This document shows, piece by piece, positions 12,301 to 22,892 of a stretch of 64,000 nt of DNA. Below the pieces are notes generated by a model. It was given only the letters and a program-made list of their open reading frames with translations. It was not told the origin of the DNA and did not search any database. The position numbers were made by a program, and so were the translations under genes. The stretch lies in NCBI GenBank assembly GCA_014529385.2, contig CM043959.1, forward strand, positions 1,270,358 to 1,334,357, in the 5' to 3' direction. This stretch comes from Adiantum capillus-veneris. Its lineage: Eukaryota; Streptophyta; Polypodiopsida; Polypodiales; Pteridaceae. Within the stretch, counting starts at the first letter, position 1; the number at the start of each line of letters is the position of its first letter.

Positions 12301-13730
12301 GCAATCAAGCGAGCACGTCTACAATGCAAATACTCATGTGTAATCGATGTGGCATAGATCATTTGATTGCCCAATGTCCGAATAATCCCAATGCGCCGAT
12401 CATGCCATTAAACTTGATTGAGGTTACCGAGGAGACATCACAAAGTACACCAGTAGTACCAGTAAACGTACTCACACGATCAATGCTCCAAAAACTAAAT
12501 TATGTTCTTGAAGAAAGAGACACAACATCAATTGCCCAATCTCAGAAGAAGAAGAAAACATGAAGGAAGAGATCGCAAAAAGCAACAAAGTCAGACCCCA
12601 GTTCAAAGACCAACATAGGAACTGGTGATGACCCTGTATATATGAACAACGTTGAAGAGGATTCTGATTCAGGTGAAACCATGGAGACCAAAACGAACAC
12701 TAAGAAAGAAACCAACAAGGAAGATTGTCATGAGCCACAATGGCCAGGATCCAAGAAAAAGATAGGAACTTATCCAAACCCTACAGAGGAGATCGAGCGA
12801 GTCAAGCAATTAAGGAGTTTGGTAGAAGATACCCAAAGGGATCTAGAGCCAGCACCTAAGCAGATCCAGATTACAGACACAATATTCCCTACGCAACAAC
12901 AACCGCAGAAAGTCCATAGATCCTTAGCCATACCTAGTGTCATCCAAGAAGAAAGTGACTTAAAGTCATGGGAAAGTGGGCGTACTCACTTCTTGTTGGA
13001 TACAATGTTTACAGTGGGACTACCTGACCCTATCGAAGAAATGGACATCCCATCTTCCGCACGTCAAGGGACTGAAGCCCAAAAGGTGCTGTTAAATATT
13101 GCCAAATTGATGGATTTCACAGCTTCCGAAGTTAGAACCACCATCATGTCCAAACTATATGGAGACCCTGAGCTATTCTTAGCTCTTCGATCTTTCCTCA
13201 ATGGAGAACTAAAGGTCGGGCTACCACAATTTGTACAGATGGATGGAGCTAGGGAGATGCCAATAGAGGAGGAACACTTAGATCCACAACCCAACCTAGA
13301 TGAGAACCCTGTTGTAGAAATACCTCTTAACAAGTTGGGACAATACTTTGAGGGAGATGAATCCAATGCAACCATACCAATCACTACCAAGGGATTAACT
13401 ATGAAGGGAATCCTTGATGGTGGCACTGGGGTTAGCATTGTGACTAAAAATTGATGGGAAACTATGGGAAAACCTCACCTTGTGACCACAACCATAGTAG
13501 TAAAGATGGCCAATGGGTCTATTGTTAAACCTATTGGGATGCTAGAAGATCTCAAGATGAAGGTCTTTGGACATAAAATAAGAGTTACCTTCATTGTTAT
13601 GGATTTCTCCAAGCACACTATGGCATTTGAGATTATCTTAGGACGTCCTTTCATGAGGGAAGCAAAAATGGTGCATGACTGGCATAAAACCATGTCTACT
13701 TGCAATTCTAAGATTCTGTTATTCGAGTAG
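9384..13730 (+). pseudogene. gag-protease polyprotein of the 9-kb element, three in-frame stops
   Basis: A single frame of about 1,449 codons starts at ATG 9384 (MHLRSSR). It is broken only by TAG 11265-11267, TGA 12561-12563 and TGA 13452-13454. Retrotransposon gag domain: about 11000-11500 (IEVFEQICDSLGEHIDL, LFGKARDWYRTLR, REEGESVRDFISRLK). Zinc knuckles follow: CSVCYGPHSTSEC, CNACGRYGHQAKDF (last Cys lost), CYECGGPHRVAEC and CNRCGIDHLIAQC. Three of these use CX2CX3HX4C spacing. Retropepsin: LDGGTGVSIV (13408-13437) with IILGRPFM downstream, carrying D-G-G where many families have D-[ST]-G. The long N-terminal part is Pro/Thr/Met-rich. The conserved frame suggests the stops are recent. Confidence 0.88.
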
Positions 13731-13987
13731 ATCTTGTAACTGGTCGAGCACATCCTCTAGGAAATGGGTTTATAATTGATCATAGATCTGACACCACAGT
13801 TCATTCGGCCCCATTGAAATATTGCTACACGTGTAAAGCGGACACTGATGTTGGGGAAGATTCTCCTTATATGGATGTACTACCTGGGATGACTGAGTCG
13901 GACAATGTAGATTGGGTCCACCTAGCAGCAACCATAGACACTTGGGGAAACATGGGGACAACCTAGGTAACATCTGAGGGGTATGAA

Positions 13988-14707
13988 ATGCCGGTACCCT
14001 TAAATATGCTACAAGAAATGCATATAGCTTCTGACAAGACTCATCCTCATATAACGAAGAAAACATACAAGTGGGTCCCTAAAGCTTCTTTAGCGACCAT
14101 AGCTAGTACTAAAAAACAGAAGCCTTATAAGAAACGTACCACTCGCTCCCAGAAAAGTAAGAAAATGCTGCGTTGGATTCCTAAACGACTATTGGAAGCC
14201 CAAGGCTACTATGAAGGAAATGATCAAATCTGGGTGCCAAAACGTAGATTGTGTTCTTACCTATCACTTGACCCATGTGAGTCAAAACCTGTAACGACAA
14301 AGCCGATGAAAGATCGTGGGAAAGGAAAAATCATAGAACACTATACACCGGATCCGGAGCTAGTATGGGTTCCCAAGCATGAAAGGCTTTTTTTCTCAAC
14401 TCAACCATAGAAAAAACGAATAAAGCTTCTAGCTCCTCATGTAATGCATCTATAGAGGTAAAAGCTTCTCCACAACCTCCAGGCTACAATAGTGGACCTC
14501 CATAAATCTACAAAGAAATCCACACCTCCCAGTGTTCAAGAATCACCTGATGAACCACTTCAAGTTCGATCCTGGGAGAGTACCTTACCACCCTTGCAAC
14601 TCGATGAGGCACCTAAGGTAATAGAAAACTACTGGCAAAAATCCTCACCTATTACCAACTGGAACAATTGGTTTCAAAGGGTGACGAGCTCATTTCAAAC
14701 GGTATGA
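13988..14707 (+). pseudogene. W-[VI]-P-K repeat domain after the protease
   Basis: This frame is displaced by two bases from gag-protease and broken by stops at 14408-14410 and downstream. The Lys/Arg-rich product has four spaced motifs: YKWVPK, RWIPKRLLEAQGYYEGNDQ, IWVPKRR and VWVPKHERLF. A related minus-strand translation at about 21.17-21.09 kb reads GWVPRHQRKN, then GFYNGNNQLWISK. The 1.1-1.4 kb remnant has KLWIPK. I know no named domain for this. It sits where RT would be in an autonomous element. A nucleic-acid-binding role would fit the basic composition, but that is speculation. Confidence 0.6.
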
Positions 14708-14714
14708 TCTACCC

Positions 14715-14725
14715 AAGGAAGGGGG
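14715..14725 (+). other. Internal polypurine run and LTR-like start
   Basis: GGAAGGGGGGA, then TGTTTGTTGACATCC, mirrors the PPT and LTR start at 7561-7586. A TATATAAAG promoter-like box follows near 14812. It may be a fossil 3' end captured inside the 9-kb element, or an additional internal PPT. Confidence 0.45.
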
Positions 14726-16426
14726 GAGTGTTTGTTGACATCCATCATTCACTTGCTTCCCTCTCAACCTTCCTCCCTGACCTCTCAATCTCCCAATCTT
14801 AGGGAATGTATATATAAAGCCTTATACTCACAAAAAAGAAAAAAAGTAAAGAGCAAGAGCAATTAGCAAACGAGTATGCACAATAAACGTCATAACATTG
14901 ACCAGACCTATACATTCACATATGGTACACTGAAACAGAAACCTATGTCATCAAACACCTTTGATCCTCATCACTTGAGTGATGGAGGGTAGGTATAATT
15001 AGTACGATAGAAGTGTTTTTGTTTTAGAGTTGAGTGATTAGCAAAGTTCCTTTTTCCCACTGATGTGCCTTCGAGAGGTATTCTTTGTGTTTCCTCGTGT
15101 GTACAGGAACGTGTTGCTATGGTTAGGATTTGGACCCTCATGGAATCTTTCTCTCATCCACTTTTCAAATCAAATGCAATCATCAAACAAACAGGTGTTT
15201 CTATTCCATTAGCATGGCCCCTTATCTTTTTTGTATCTATGTTTGTCTGCTTTAATTGTGATTCGTAGCATAATATTCAGCGCCTTTGCTTAGTATCAAA
15301 CATTAAATTCAATGTAATTTTTTGTATCTATGTTTGTCTGCTTTAATTGTGATTGGTAGCATAATATTCAGCGCCTTTTCTTAGTATCAAACATTAAATT
15401 CAATGTAATTTTTTGTCATAATCACTTGTCTAGGTTTAAAAATCAAGCAGTCCGACTAAGCTAGTTTGACCAAGTTAGGTGTTAGAGATCTTCTCTTAAT
15501 ACCATCGGGAATGCATTCCTAATAATCAATGGTTACTTAGGTTCTTAATCCGATTTAGGTAGCATTGTGTGAAATGTACTAGGGCTTTCTACTGGGCTTA
15601 GTCCCTATTGACTTTTAGCTTAAGTATTATAAAGGGAGTTTACTAGTGTGATGAGCCTGGGGAGGGTAACAATGTTATATGACCCACAAAGTTACAAAAT
15701 TAAAATACTCAAAACGAACAAACAAAAAATCAAAGTGCCACAATGTAAAATCTTAAGCTAGAAGAGAAATCTCACCTTGATTTGGTACTTCACTCACATG
15801 TATCGTCTATGGTACGAGAGCCCTAGAGGTTCCCAGTGTGGGCGCTTTTCCTTGAAAAGCAAAAAACCCAAGGCATACAAAATAAGCACACACATCAAAA
15901 TTGAATCACTGTGAAAAGACTTTGGGGGGTCAAAGAAAAAGTAATCAATCTAGCGATGATTTCATGAGAAATTCCTTTTATCGTAGCTTAACTACAAGGT
16001 CTTCTAGGTATAGCCTCTAGTCAGCCCTCGAACATGAATACTTGGCTCTCGCTATTAAACAACTTAATTGACCAGAGAAAATTAAGAAGCTTACCCATGG
16101 TATTAATAGTCGATCTCTAGTGCCTTTCGATCGTTAAATTAGCGACCCCAGACTTGTTTAATTTTTTACCTTTACATCTGTTTATGCATTTGATTATATT
16201 GCAATTTAATGTTTATTGCTGACAAATAGTTTAAAATTCTGTTACCAATCAATTTGTCTGCCTAAAACTGCATATGCTTTTTAATTGTATATGAGAATGC
16301 AATTATTGTACCAATGTTGTTTGATTTTGCAGTGACTGAAGAAGGCTAAGGACATTCATCTCAAATGCTCTTCCACCTCGATGAACGTACTGCAACTCAA
16401 TAGCTTCCGAGGACGGAATCTACATC
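14726..16426 (+). other. Noncoding 3' region of the 9-kb element
   Basis: No RT, RNase H or integrase motif is visible. It contains a TATA-like box near 14812, a tandem duplication at 15228-15407 and an AT-rich tail. The last ~60 bp before the PPT read like the degenerate C-terminal coding end often found before gypsy PPTs. Confidence 0.5.
15228..15407 (+). repeat. Tandem duplication, about 90-bp unit
   Basis: Two adjacent, nearly identical copies share TGTTTGTCTGCTTTAATTGT and ATAATATTCAGCGCCTTT. Confidence 0.92.
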
Positions 16427-16436
16427 AGGAAGGGGG
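16427..16436 (+). other. Polypurine tract of the 9-kb element
   Basis: AGGAAGGGGG lies two bases before the 3' LTR. Confidence 0.8.
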
Positions 16437-16438
16437 CA

Positions 16439-16997
16439 TGGTAACCCTCAGGGCTCACGGATACCCTATCACCTATGACGGAAGTTGTATTATTTACTTG
16501 GTAGAGTCAGGTACCGGGCTTATTGGTCCAATAGGAAAAGGGTAGAGTGATCGCCGATGAGAGGCGCACTCTAACTGGAACATTCAAGGGATTAGTTGGC
16601 TAAGCATGGGCGCCCAAGTGTGAATGCGGCGAGCTCATATAAAAGTCAACTAAACCTAAAATTCATTCATTCTCTCATTTGTGCAATAGAAGAGTGCTCT
16701 TGCTCCATCTCCATCTCCTTCTTCTTCTTCTTCACCTCCTTGTGTGTGTGTGTATGTGTGAGAGAGAGAGAGAGAGAGAGTGGGCGATCGAGCATTACGA
16801 AGGCACGACGGCGGCGAAGCGGTTGAGCGTGGCACGACTGCAGCTTCTTCTTCATCGCGAGCGTAGAGCGGTGAGTGACACACCCTTGCTCTCTTGAGCT
16901 TGCTAGATTAGTCTAGTTGTGTGCTTGGAGCCATTTGTGGCTCGCACATAGTGTATCGACAAGTTCCTTGCATTGACACGTGCGACAGACGCGCACA
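16439..16997 (+). repeat. 3' LTR of the 9-kb element (559 bp)
   Basis: TGGTAACCCTCA to GACGCGCACA, matching 7955-8553 throughout. Followed by the GAAGT duplication. Confidence 0.93.
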
Positions 16998-17002
16998 GAA
17001 GT
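16998..17002. repeat. Target-site duplication GAAGT, right
   Basis: Same 5 bp as 7950-7954. Confidence 0.88.
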
Positions 17003-18130
17003 GTAATCATTCTCAATTCTCTTTTGGTTCAAAACATCTTGTGTTTGATATAAATGCATTGATTTGAGGTCTTAAATGGTTATTTTTTATGTTTTGACCT
17101 TGGAAGAGTGTTTCTAAGCTTGAAGGGAACCTTTCCGTGTAGTTCTGTTTCAATTTTCTATACATTTTTTTATGATGGATAGTGATTTATATACCTTCCC
17201 AGATGACTGTAGAACTTGGTAGGAGTATTTCCTTAGGCATTGTAACACCTCTCCTTAAGTTTCGTCGCCTTCTGAATTTGTTTGGATGTTGAAAAGGCGT
17301 GATGACCTAGAGCGGTGAGATTGGACATAGACTGATTTTCTGACTAGGAAGTGGTTGATTTGCTATTGTAGATGTATGAATAGTCCTTTAGGTTCGTTTT
17401 GGTGAGATTGAGGATCTCATTGAGTCTCCGTGCCCCATCCCGAGTCACTTCCTTACATATTGACATTATGTTGGTACCAAAAAACTATGATGCAGACGTC
17501 CATCATGGCGACCCACTAACACTTGCTCACAAACATCACCATCAACCTGTCAAGCTCTTTTTCCCAATTTCCAAGCACACACACACACACACACACTAAA
17601 AGCATAGAATTGACAGAGAAAAGTTGTAAGAGGATGTAAGAACATGGAAGAGAAGATGTAGACTTAATTAAGAAGTACACAACAGCACAAAATAGCTTAA
17701 GAGATGGGATATGAAAAATTGAGAGCATCTACACAAGAAAGGCTTAAAATCATAGCTCCAAAGTCCACGGCACCTCTTGTGGAGTTGGTATTTGATATAT
17801 TGATTTATTATTGGTGTCAAAATTGGAGGCCCCTCCTTTACACCTTAGTTCCACTTTAGTTATGAGTGGTACACACTAGTTATTGCATGACCGTCTTAGG
17901 GTGGGTTCTCACTGTCCTATTTAAAAAGGAGCCATAGTGTCTTATTTCTAAAATATTGTGCTAGGATAAAATGACTGAGAGAATTATTATTTGTCGATGC
18001 CTCCTCGTCAACTCCTAGAGTTCTAATCTACAAACCATCATGTACTTTCACTATTAGTAAAATTCAAATAGACTACACATAATTAACCATTAAGCCAACT
18101 ATCCCAATTGCAGTTAACCACATGCAACAA
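17003..18130. other. Continuation of the interrupted LTR, then unrecognised sequence
   Basis: The first ~45 bp continue the LTR broken at 7954. The rest is AT-rich with a short AC microsatellite at 17575-17597. No gene is recognised. Confidence 0.4.
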
Positions 18131-18690
18131 GAGTGTGCCTAGTCGTAATAGAATCTGAAGCAGCAAGTGCTTCCCACCTTTCTCAAAATCTAAATTTTGC
18201 CTTGAGTTATCAACACGGCTTCCTCCTCAATGAGAAAAGAGCTGAGATCATCAAATTCCAACTTTTCCTTCGTGACTTGTAGAGTGTCCTAGACACCGTT
18301 TCATATGCCTCAAGCAACTTTTGAGAACCAATGCATCTAGTTGAGTACTCGTCAATGCACTTCTCATAGCCGATAGTTGTGATCATGAATAACTTTAGGC
18401 TTCATAAAAATTGATTGCATAAAATTTCCTCGTGGAAATTGGATAGCAAATAACTGTCCAAGAAGGGTGATAGCTCGCATTGTAGAACCCCGATCAAACA
18501 TTCCATCGACCTTGAACCACATATTGTTTGCAATCTTCAAAGTTTGAATGATTGGAGAAATGTCCTTCATAAGAGATTTTGCAATGGCTGATAATTCCTT
18601 TGCATTAGCCGCATCCCAACCGACACACAATTTGAGACATTCATCATCTTGAAGGCGTGTGTATATGTTGTCGGGATCCCTCACGGGATG
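18130..18690 (-). pseudogene. Copia-type gag fragment
   Basis: The minus-strand frame 18684-18364 reads GWDAANAKELSAIAKSLMKD, then SPIIQTLKIANNMWFKVDG and FDRGSTMRAITLLGQL. This follows the pattern of the UBN2/copia gag domain (W-x-x-A-x-A...I...A-x-x-W...L...). A continuation in another frame (about 18310-18230) carries LLEAYETVSRTLYKS. A possible initiator-Met-like PBS remnant (CATGGTATCACAA on the minus strand, near 19221) lies upstream. Truncated and frameshifted. Confidence 0.6.
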
Positions 18691-18793
18691 AGGCTCCGAG
18701 CCGGCAACAATATCCCATTAGTCTTTCTGTGAGAACCAGAGTCGCATGATCGAATTTCAATGAGTGTAGTTATTGTCGTTTAATTTGTCGATG

Positions 18794-18923
18794 GTGCTCC
18801 AGCAAGGGGGCCATAAGTTCCAAGATCTGGAAATCTGGTAATCTTTCTCACACTCCAAGGGTGGTGGCACAAACCAAGCAGCAAAATCTCCAAGCTAATC
18901 CAATCCTCTACACACAGAGCTCC
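18794..18923. repeat. Interspersed repeat, copy 1 of 2
   Basis: Matches 19311-19452 with about 75-80% identity by eye. Shared landmarks: GCAAGGGGG, CAAGATCTGGAAATCTGG and ACCAAGCAGCAAAATC. Confidence 0.75.
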
Positions 18924-19310
18924 ACACAAAGTGGTCTCCATGCTTTGCTTTTCCCAAACTGCTCCACGAAAAGGTGCTTTGAAACCCCTCTCTTGAGAAC
19001 CAAGCTCCCCGCTCTAATTTCTCCTTTCGGCTTTGCATGGCCTCTTGCCTTCTAGTCACACTCTCCACAGAGTGAGCAAGAAAATGCAATAGGATGTCCT
19101 TTGTGTTTTGAAAGCGTCGATGCTCCATAAGAGCCGCTGAGCTTCTTCTCTTCAATGAATGCAATTTCTCTTCTTTGTGTTGATCCTCTCCCGCCTTATG
19201 ATCACTGAGCACAAAGTTGTGATACCATGTCAAAGTTCAAACTAGGCCGCTAACTGGATGGTTGATTTGCTTTCCATACCCCATAGTTGGTTTTGGTTTT
19301 TGATGTCATT

Positions 19311-19452
19311 AGCACTCGAGCAAGGGGGGCCATATTGAAGTTACAAGATTTGGAAATCTGGGAATCATTCTCCACTCCAAGAGGTGGCCGCACTAACCAA
19401 GCCGCAAAATAATCTCTAAGCCGACTCCCCAAACTCAACACACAAGGCTCCA
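19311..19452. repeat. Interspersed repeat, copy 2 of 2
   Basis: Second copy of the repeat at 18794-18923, probably LTR or leader sequence of the minus-strand copia remnant. Confidence 0.75.
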
Positions 19453-19571
19453 AAAACCTAGCCTACTCCTATGTCCTGAAATGAATCTATGAACAAAAAC
19501 TTACAAAAAATGCAAATTTGAAGGTGACATGGATGATGGAACAATACTTTCAAAGCATCAAGAAAAATGTT

Positions 19572-19935
19572 GAATGAAATGCTTTTCTTATCTCACTCAT
19601 AACTCTCTATGCGTATCAAGAATAGATCTAACAAGTCCTCGACTCCTAGCCTCTACAAAGCACTAAAGCCCGTGTCTAGTTGCTTAACTACTAAGGTGTA
19701 AATGGAATGAGTATCAAAATCTATAGAAAAGAAGGCTACTACTATGATTAAGTCACTCACCACCTAAGGATCACAGCCAGGAAACGACGCCAATGTTAGT
19801 GGGCCGCCACGATCGAACGTCTATAACATAGTTATCTGGCACTAACATAATCTCAATACTCAAGGAAGCGACTTGGATGGGGTGTGAAGACCCTTTGAGG
19901 GTGTCAATCTCTATAAGTGAACCTACAAAACTAAG
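19572..19935 (-). repeat. LTR end, PBS and leader of a gypsy-type element, copy A
   Basis: About 360 bp matches 26305-26665. On the minus strand an LTR would end ...CACTAACA at 19794. A tRNA-Asp-like PBS follows (TGGCGTCGTTTCCTGG, 19792-19777), then leader sequence toward lower coordinates. Confidence 0.65.
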
Positions 19936-20402
19936 TTATCATAAATAATGGAAAATCTATCACTCTCTACTTTAGAAAATTTGTCTATATCTAATGTTAG
20001 CCGCACTACCCAACGGGGGCCCTCCTAGTCGATTACACTACCACAAAGCCATGATTTTGATGTACTCCTTTTTTTTTTTGGAAAATCCTTGTATAAAAGA
20101 GGAGTCATAATTATTGAGATGCATTGTTGTACACTTTAAATTGTATTTTTTTGTCAATCTCAAGAAGTGAACCTACGAAACTAAGTTATCATCAGTATAG
20201 CAAATCTATCACCCTCTACTCTAGAAAATATGCCTATGTCCTAAAGTTAGCAGCACTACCCAACAGGCGTGCACTTAGTCAGTTACACTACCACAAAGCC
20301 ATGATTTTGATGTACTCCTATTATTTTTTAGGAAAATCCTCGTATAAAAGAGGAGTCATAATTGTTGAGCCGCACTATTGTACACTCTAAATTGTAAGTT
20401 TT
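19903..20402. repeat. Tandem duplication, 250-bp unit
   Basis: The two copies start at GTCAATCT (19903 and 20153). They share CCACAAAGCCATGATTTTG and a GTATAAAAGAGGAGTCATAA segment that resembles a TATA box on the plus strand. Confidence 0.9.
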
Positions 20403-20587
20403 TGTCCTGAATTAAAAAGCCTTGTAAGCCGGCTATTGGCCAAATGAGAAGCCCTAGGTATAAAGTTCAAATATTTAAGTTTGAACACAACCTTGGATTA
20501 TTATCTAAAGTTTTGGAAGAGCTATGTACGTACGACTGAGAGCATCAACTTAGCAACACCTTATAATCCATTTTTCTCAACATCCGG

Positions 20588-20680
20588 TAATCAGAATTCA
20601 ATTCCAAAAAGTGCATTGTGTTCCTTGTCTTTTGTTCCTTCATTTAAGTGTAATCATCCTCAATTTTATTGTGGTTCACG
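20588..20680 (+). repeat. LTR fragment equal to an empty site for the 9-kb element
   Basis: GGTAATCAGAATTCAATTCC through CATTTAAGTGTAATCATCC to CACGATATG aligns with 7897-7954 joined to 17003-17045, without the 9-kb insertion. Confidence 0.8.
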
Positions 20681-20886
20681 ATATGCATATGAAAATTTGT
20701 ATAACAAAAGCATGCAGTGTAAGAGATGGAGATGATGGGCGCTTCAAGGAACAAATGTAGCACGTGTGACATCAACGGACGTTGCAATAGCTTCCACATT
20801 TCCAAGAAGGGTTTTTTTATATAGAAGCTTGTCCACTCATACCTCACTGTGATGAGTGTGTGAGTTTCTTTTGGACTTCCTCCTTC

Positions 20887-20905
20887 ACTTACCACTATAC
20901 TACAA
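20887..20905 (-). other. 19-nt match to the 5' part of plant tRNA-Asp
   Basis: The minus strand reads TTGTAGTATAGTGGTAAGT, which matches bases 5-23 of the typical plant tRNA-Asp including the A box. The rest of the tRNA is absent, so this is a fragment and not a gene. Confidence 0.5.
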
Positions 20906-21029
20906 TGACTACGACTCTTATGCTCACCTATACCAGCATGAGCGACACAACGTAATTATGCTCAACTCTTCCAGCTTGAGCAGTACCTATAATACATAAG
21001 ACGCTTAGACCACAGAGAATATTACATGA

Positions 21030-21200
21030 AGGTTTGGGACTTGATTTGCTTCTTTTTCATTTTCTTCTTTTTCTTGATGAATTGATGGACACTAGGCTTT
21101 GATATCCATAATTGATTATTTCCATTGTAGAAGCCCTAATTTTTTCGTTGATGACGAGGTACCCATCCATAGATTGTAACCGGCTTCTATTGGCTATTGG
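21030..21200 (-). pseudogene. W-[VI]-P-K domain remnant of a gypsy-derived element
   Basis: The minus strand gives GWVPRHQRKN (GWVPR at 21167-21153), a stop, then GFYNGNNQLWISK (LWISK at 21111-21097) and a Lys-rich tail. It parallels RWIPKRLLEAQGYYEGNDQ/IWVPK of the 9-kb element at the same spacing. Confidence 0.55.
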
Positions 21201-21597
21201 TTATCATTGCTTGCCTTTGGGTAGAAGCTTGTGCTACATGGTTTCTCTTGGTTGTTCTAGATTGAGCTACACTTTTTGGTAACCATGTTTGAGTGTTACC
21301 TTCATAAAATCCTTGTGCTTCGAGTAGCTTCATTGGAATTAGCCATTGCTTCACCTATGTTTGTTGGGTCGCTTGGCTAAGGTCTGACTTTGGCATCCAT
21401 ACATTTCGCATTTCTTACTGCTTTGATTTTTGCTTTTTCCTTTTTTGGTAGTTCTTTCTCCTGGTTGAGTTGTTTGTCTTACGTTGATAGTACGTCTTAT
21501 TCTTTGTAGAACGTGTTGGTTGAGGTGCGAAGGTCGAGGTTTTTACTTTAGGCTTTTTGGCCTAAACATTAGCATTTCCTTGTAAGCAAAGATTGAC

Positions 21598-22314
21598 TCA
21601 TTTGATGCTACCCACCCTGTCACTTAATGTTGTTGAGGTTGAACTGGTGTTTGTTGTATCCAAACTGGGTCTTTGACATGGATGTGTTCTTTGGATACTA
21701 GGACTTGGTTGATTCTCTTTGGCTTCTTTTGGATGCTTTTTTGTGATGGAAACTTTGGTTGGTAGACTTTTTGTTTCGGTTTCCATTGCAGTGTCGATGG
21801 TTTGGCTCTTGATGTAGAGGCTTTGTGGGAAGTTTAATGGAAGATCGTTGAGCGTAAAGTCGTCTTGCGAGGTTGATATACTTCAGTGTTTACCTTTTTC
21901 CGCGATGGTTGGCGATTTCTTCTATGCATGGATTTGAGAAGGTTCATGGAGTCCTACCGTTGTTGTTGTTGTTGTTGTTGAAGCTTTTGACTGTTGTCGA
22001 AAGAAGATTTTCCTCCAGCTTTCTATCAGGACTAGACTCTCTTTATGATGGGAGTTGATTATGTGGAAAGTATTTTTATATTCCTCGATACTCAACTTGA
22101 GTATGGCCTCAGCCACTCCAAAGCTAGAAATTGACATTTTTAAACTTGTGTACAATGTTTCTTCTAGATCTTTGATTGGCGGCTTTCCCATCATGATCCA
22201 CGTTTCATAAGACATTAGATTCTTTGTTGCTTCTGGATCTATCACAGTTGAGCATGTGGTTTTGAATCCTATTTCTCCGCATATGTTGAATTTGATTATA
22301 TAGGAGACAATCAA
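21598..22314 (-). pseudogene. Retropepsin-like domain and Lys/Pro-rich extension
   Basis: Frame 22314-21922 has STVIDPEATKNLMSYETW, with D-P-E-A at the catalytic position where proteases have D-[ST]-G-A, followed by the beta-rich body ISSFGVAEAILKLSIEEYKN. Frame 21786-21598 is Lys/Pro/Ser-rich linker. A second, different protease-like segment lies upstream at 23426-22893. Confidence 0.5.
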
Positions 22315-22892
22315 TCTTCTTCCTTGTCCCTATTTTTCTCTTGATCTTGCGTTTGTTGAACATTTGACATTGAATTTAGAATCTTTGCTCCTTCATCTGC
22401 TTTCAATTGTGCTCTTTCTGGAGTCGGCTTCTTTGAAACAACTTTTGTCAATTCTTCAGTATGTCAATGATGACATATTCTCGTGGTTGCTCTGCTTTCT
22501 TCATTTTCTCTTTGGCTTTATGTTCCAAGACGTAGCCATCTGTTTGACATTTTCTACTTTCACACTCAGCTAGCTTTCTTCAAGACCTTTATCGTAAATA
22601 AGGGAGTTATATTATAGCCATCTTCATCGCAAAATTTGGTGTTGGTCACCTCATTTACACACACATCAAGAGTGGCCAGTATCTACTACCATCCAAAAGG
22701 TTCAAACATCTCTTCCGAAAAAGGCTCTGGTACATATGCCTCATCTTGTACTGACCTATCATGAATGCGATCCTCTTTTTTCAAACTACCACCCTCAAAA
22801 GCTCCACATGTCCAATTGTGAGCTTTGTTTTGTAGCCAAGCATGTATTTCTCCTTCTTGGTCAGTTGTGGAGTTTAATTCCTCTCCAGGGGT

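Larger units (their letters stand above)
7955..16997 (+). mobile_element. Complete-ended gypsy-derived LTR element without recognisable RT or integrase, 9,043 bp
   Basis: The element has two LTRs (7955-8553, 16439-16997), target-site duplication GAAGT on both sides, a tRNA-Asp-type PBS (8558-8575) and a PPT (16427-16436). The internal part holds gag with zinc knuckles and a retropepsin in one frame (9384-13730), then a W-V-P-K repeat domain (13988-14707). No reverse transcriptase, RNase H or integrase motif (FxDD/YxDD, DDE, HHCC) was found in 13.7-16.4 kb. This resembles the described TR-GAG class of non-autonomous elements, which would be mobilised in trans. Three in-frame stops show that this copy is now inactive. 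Confidence 0.85.
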
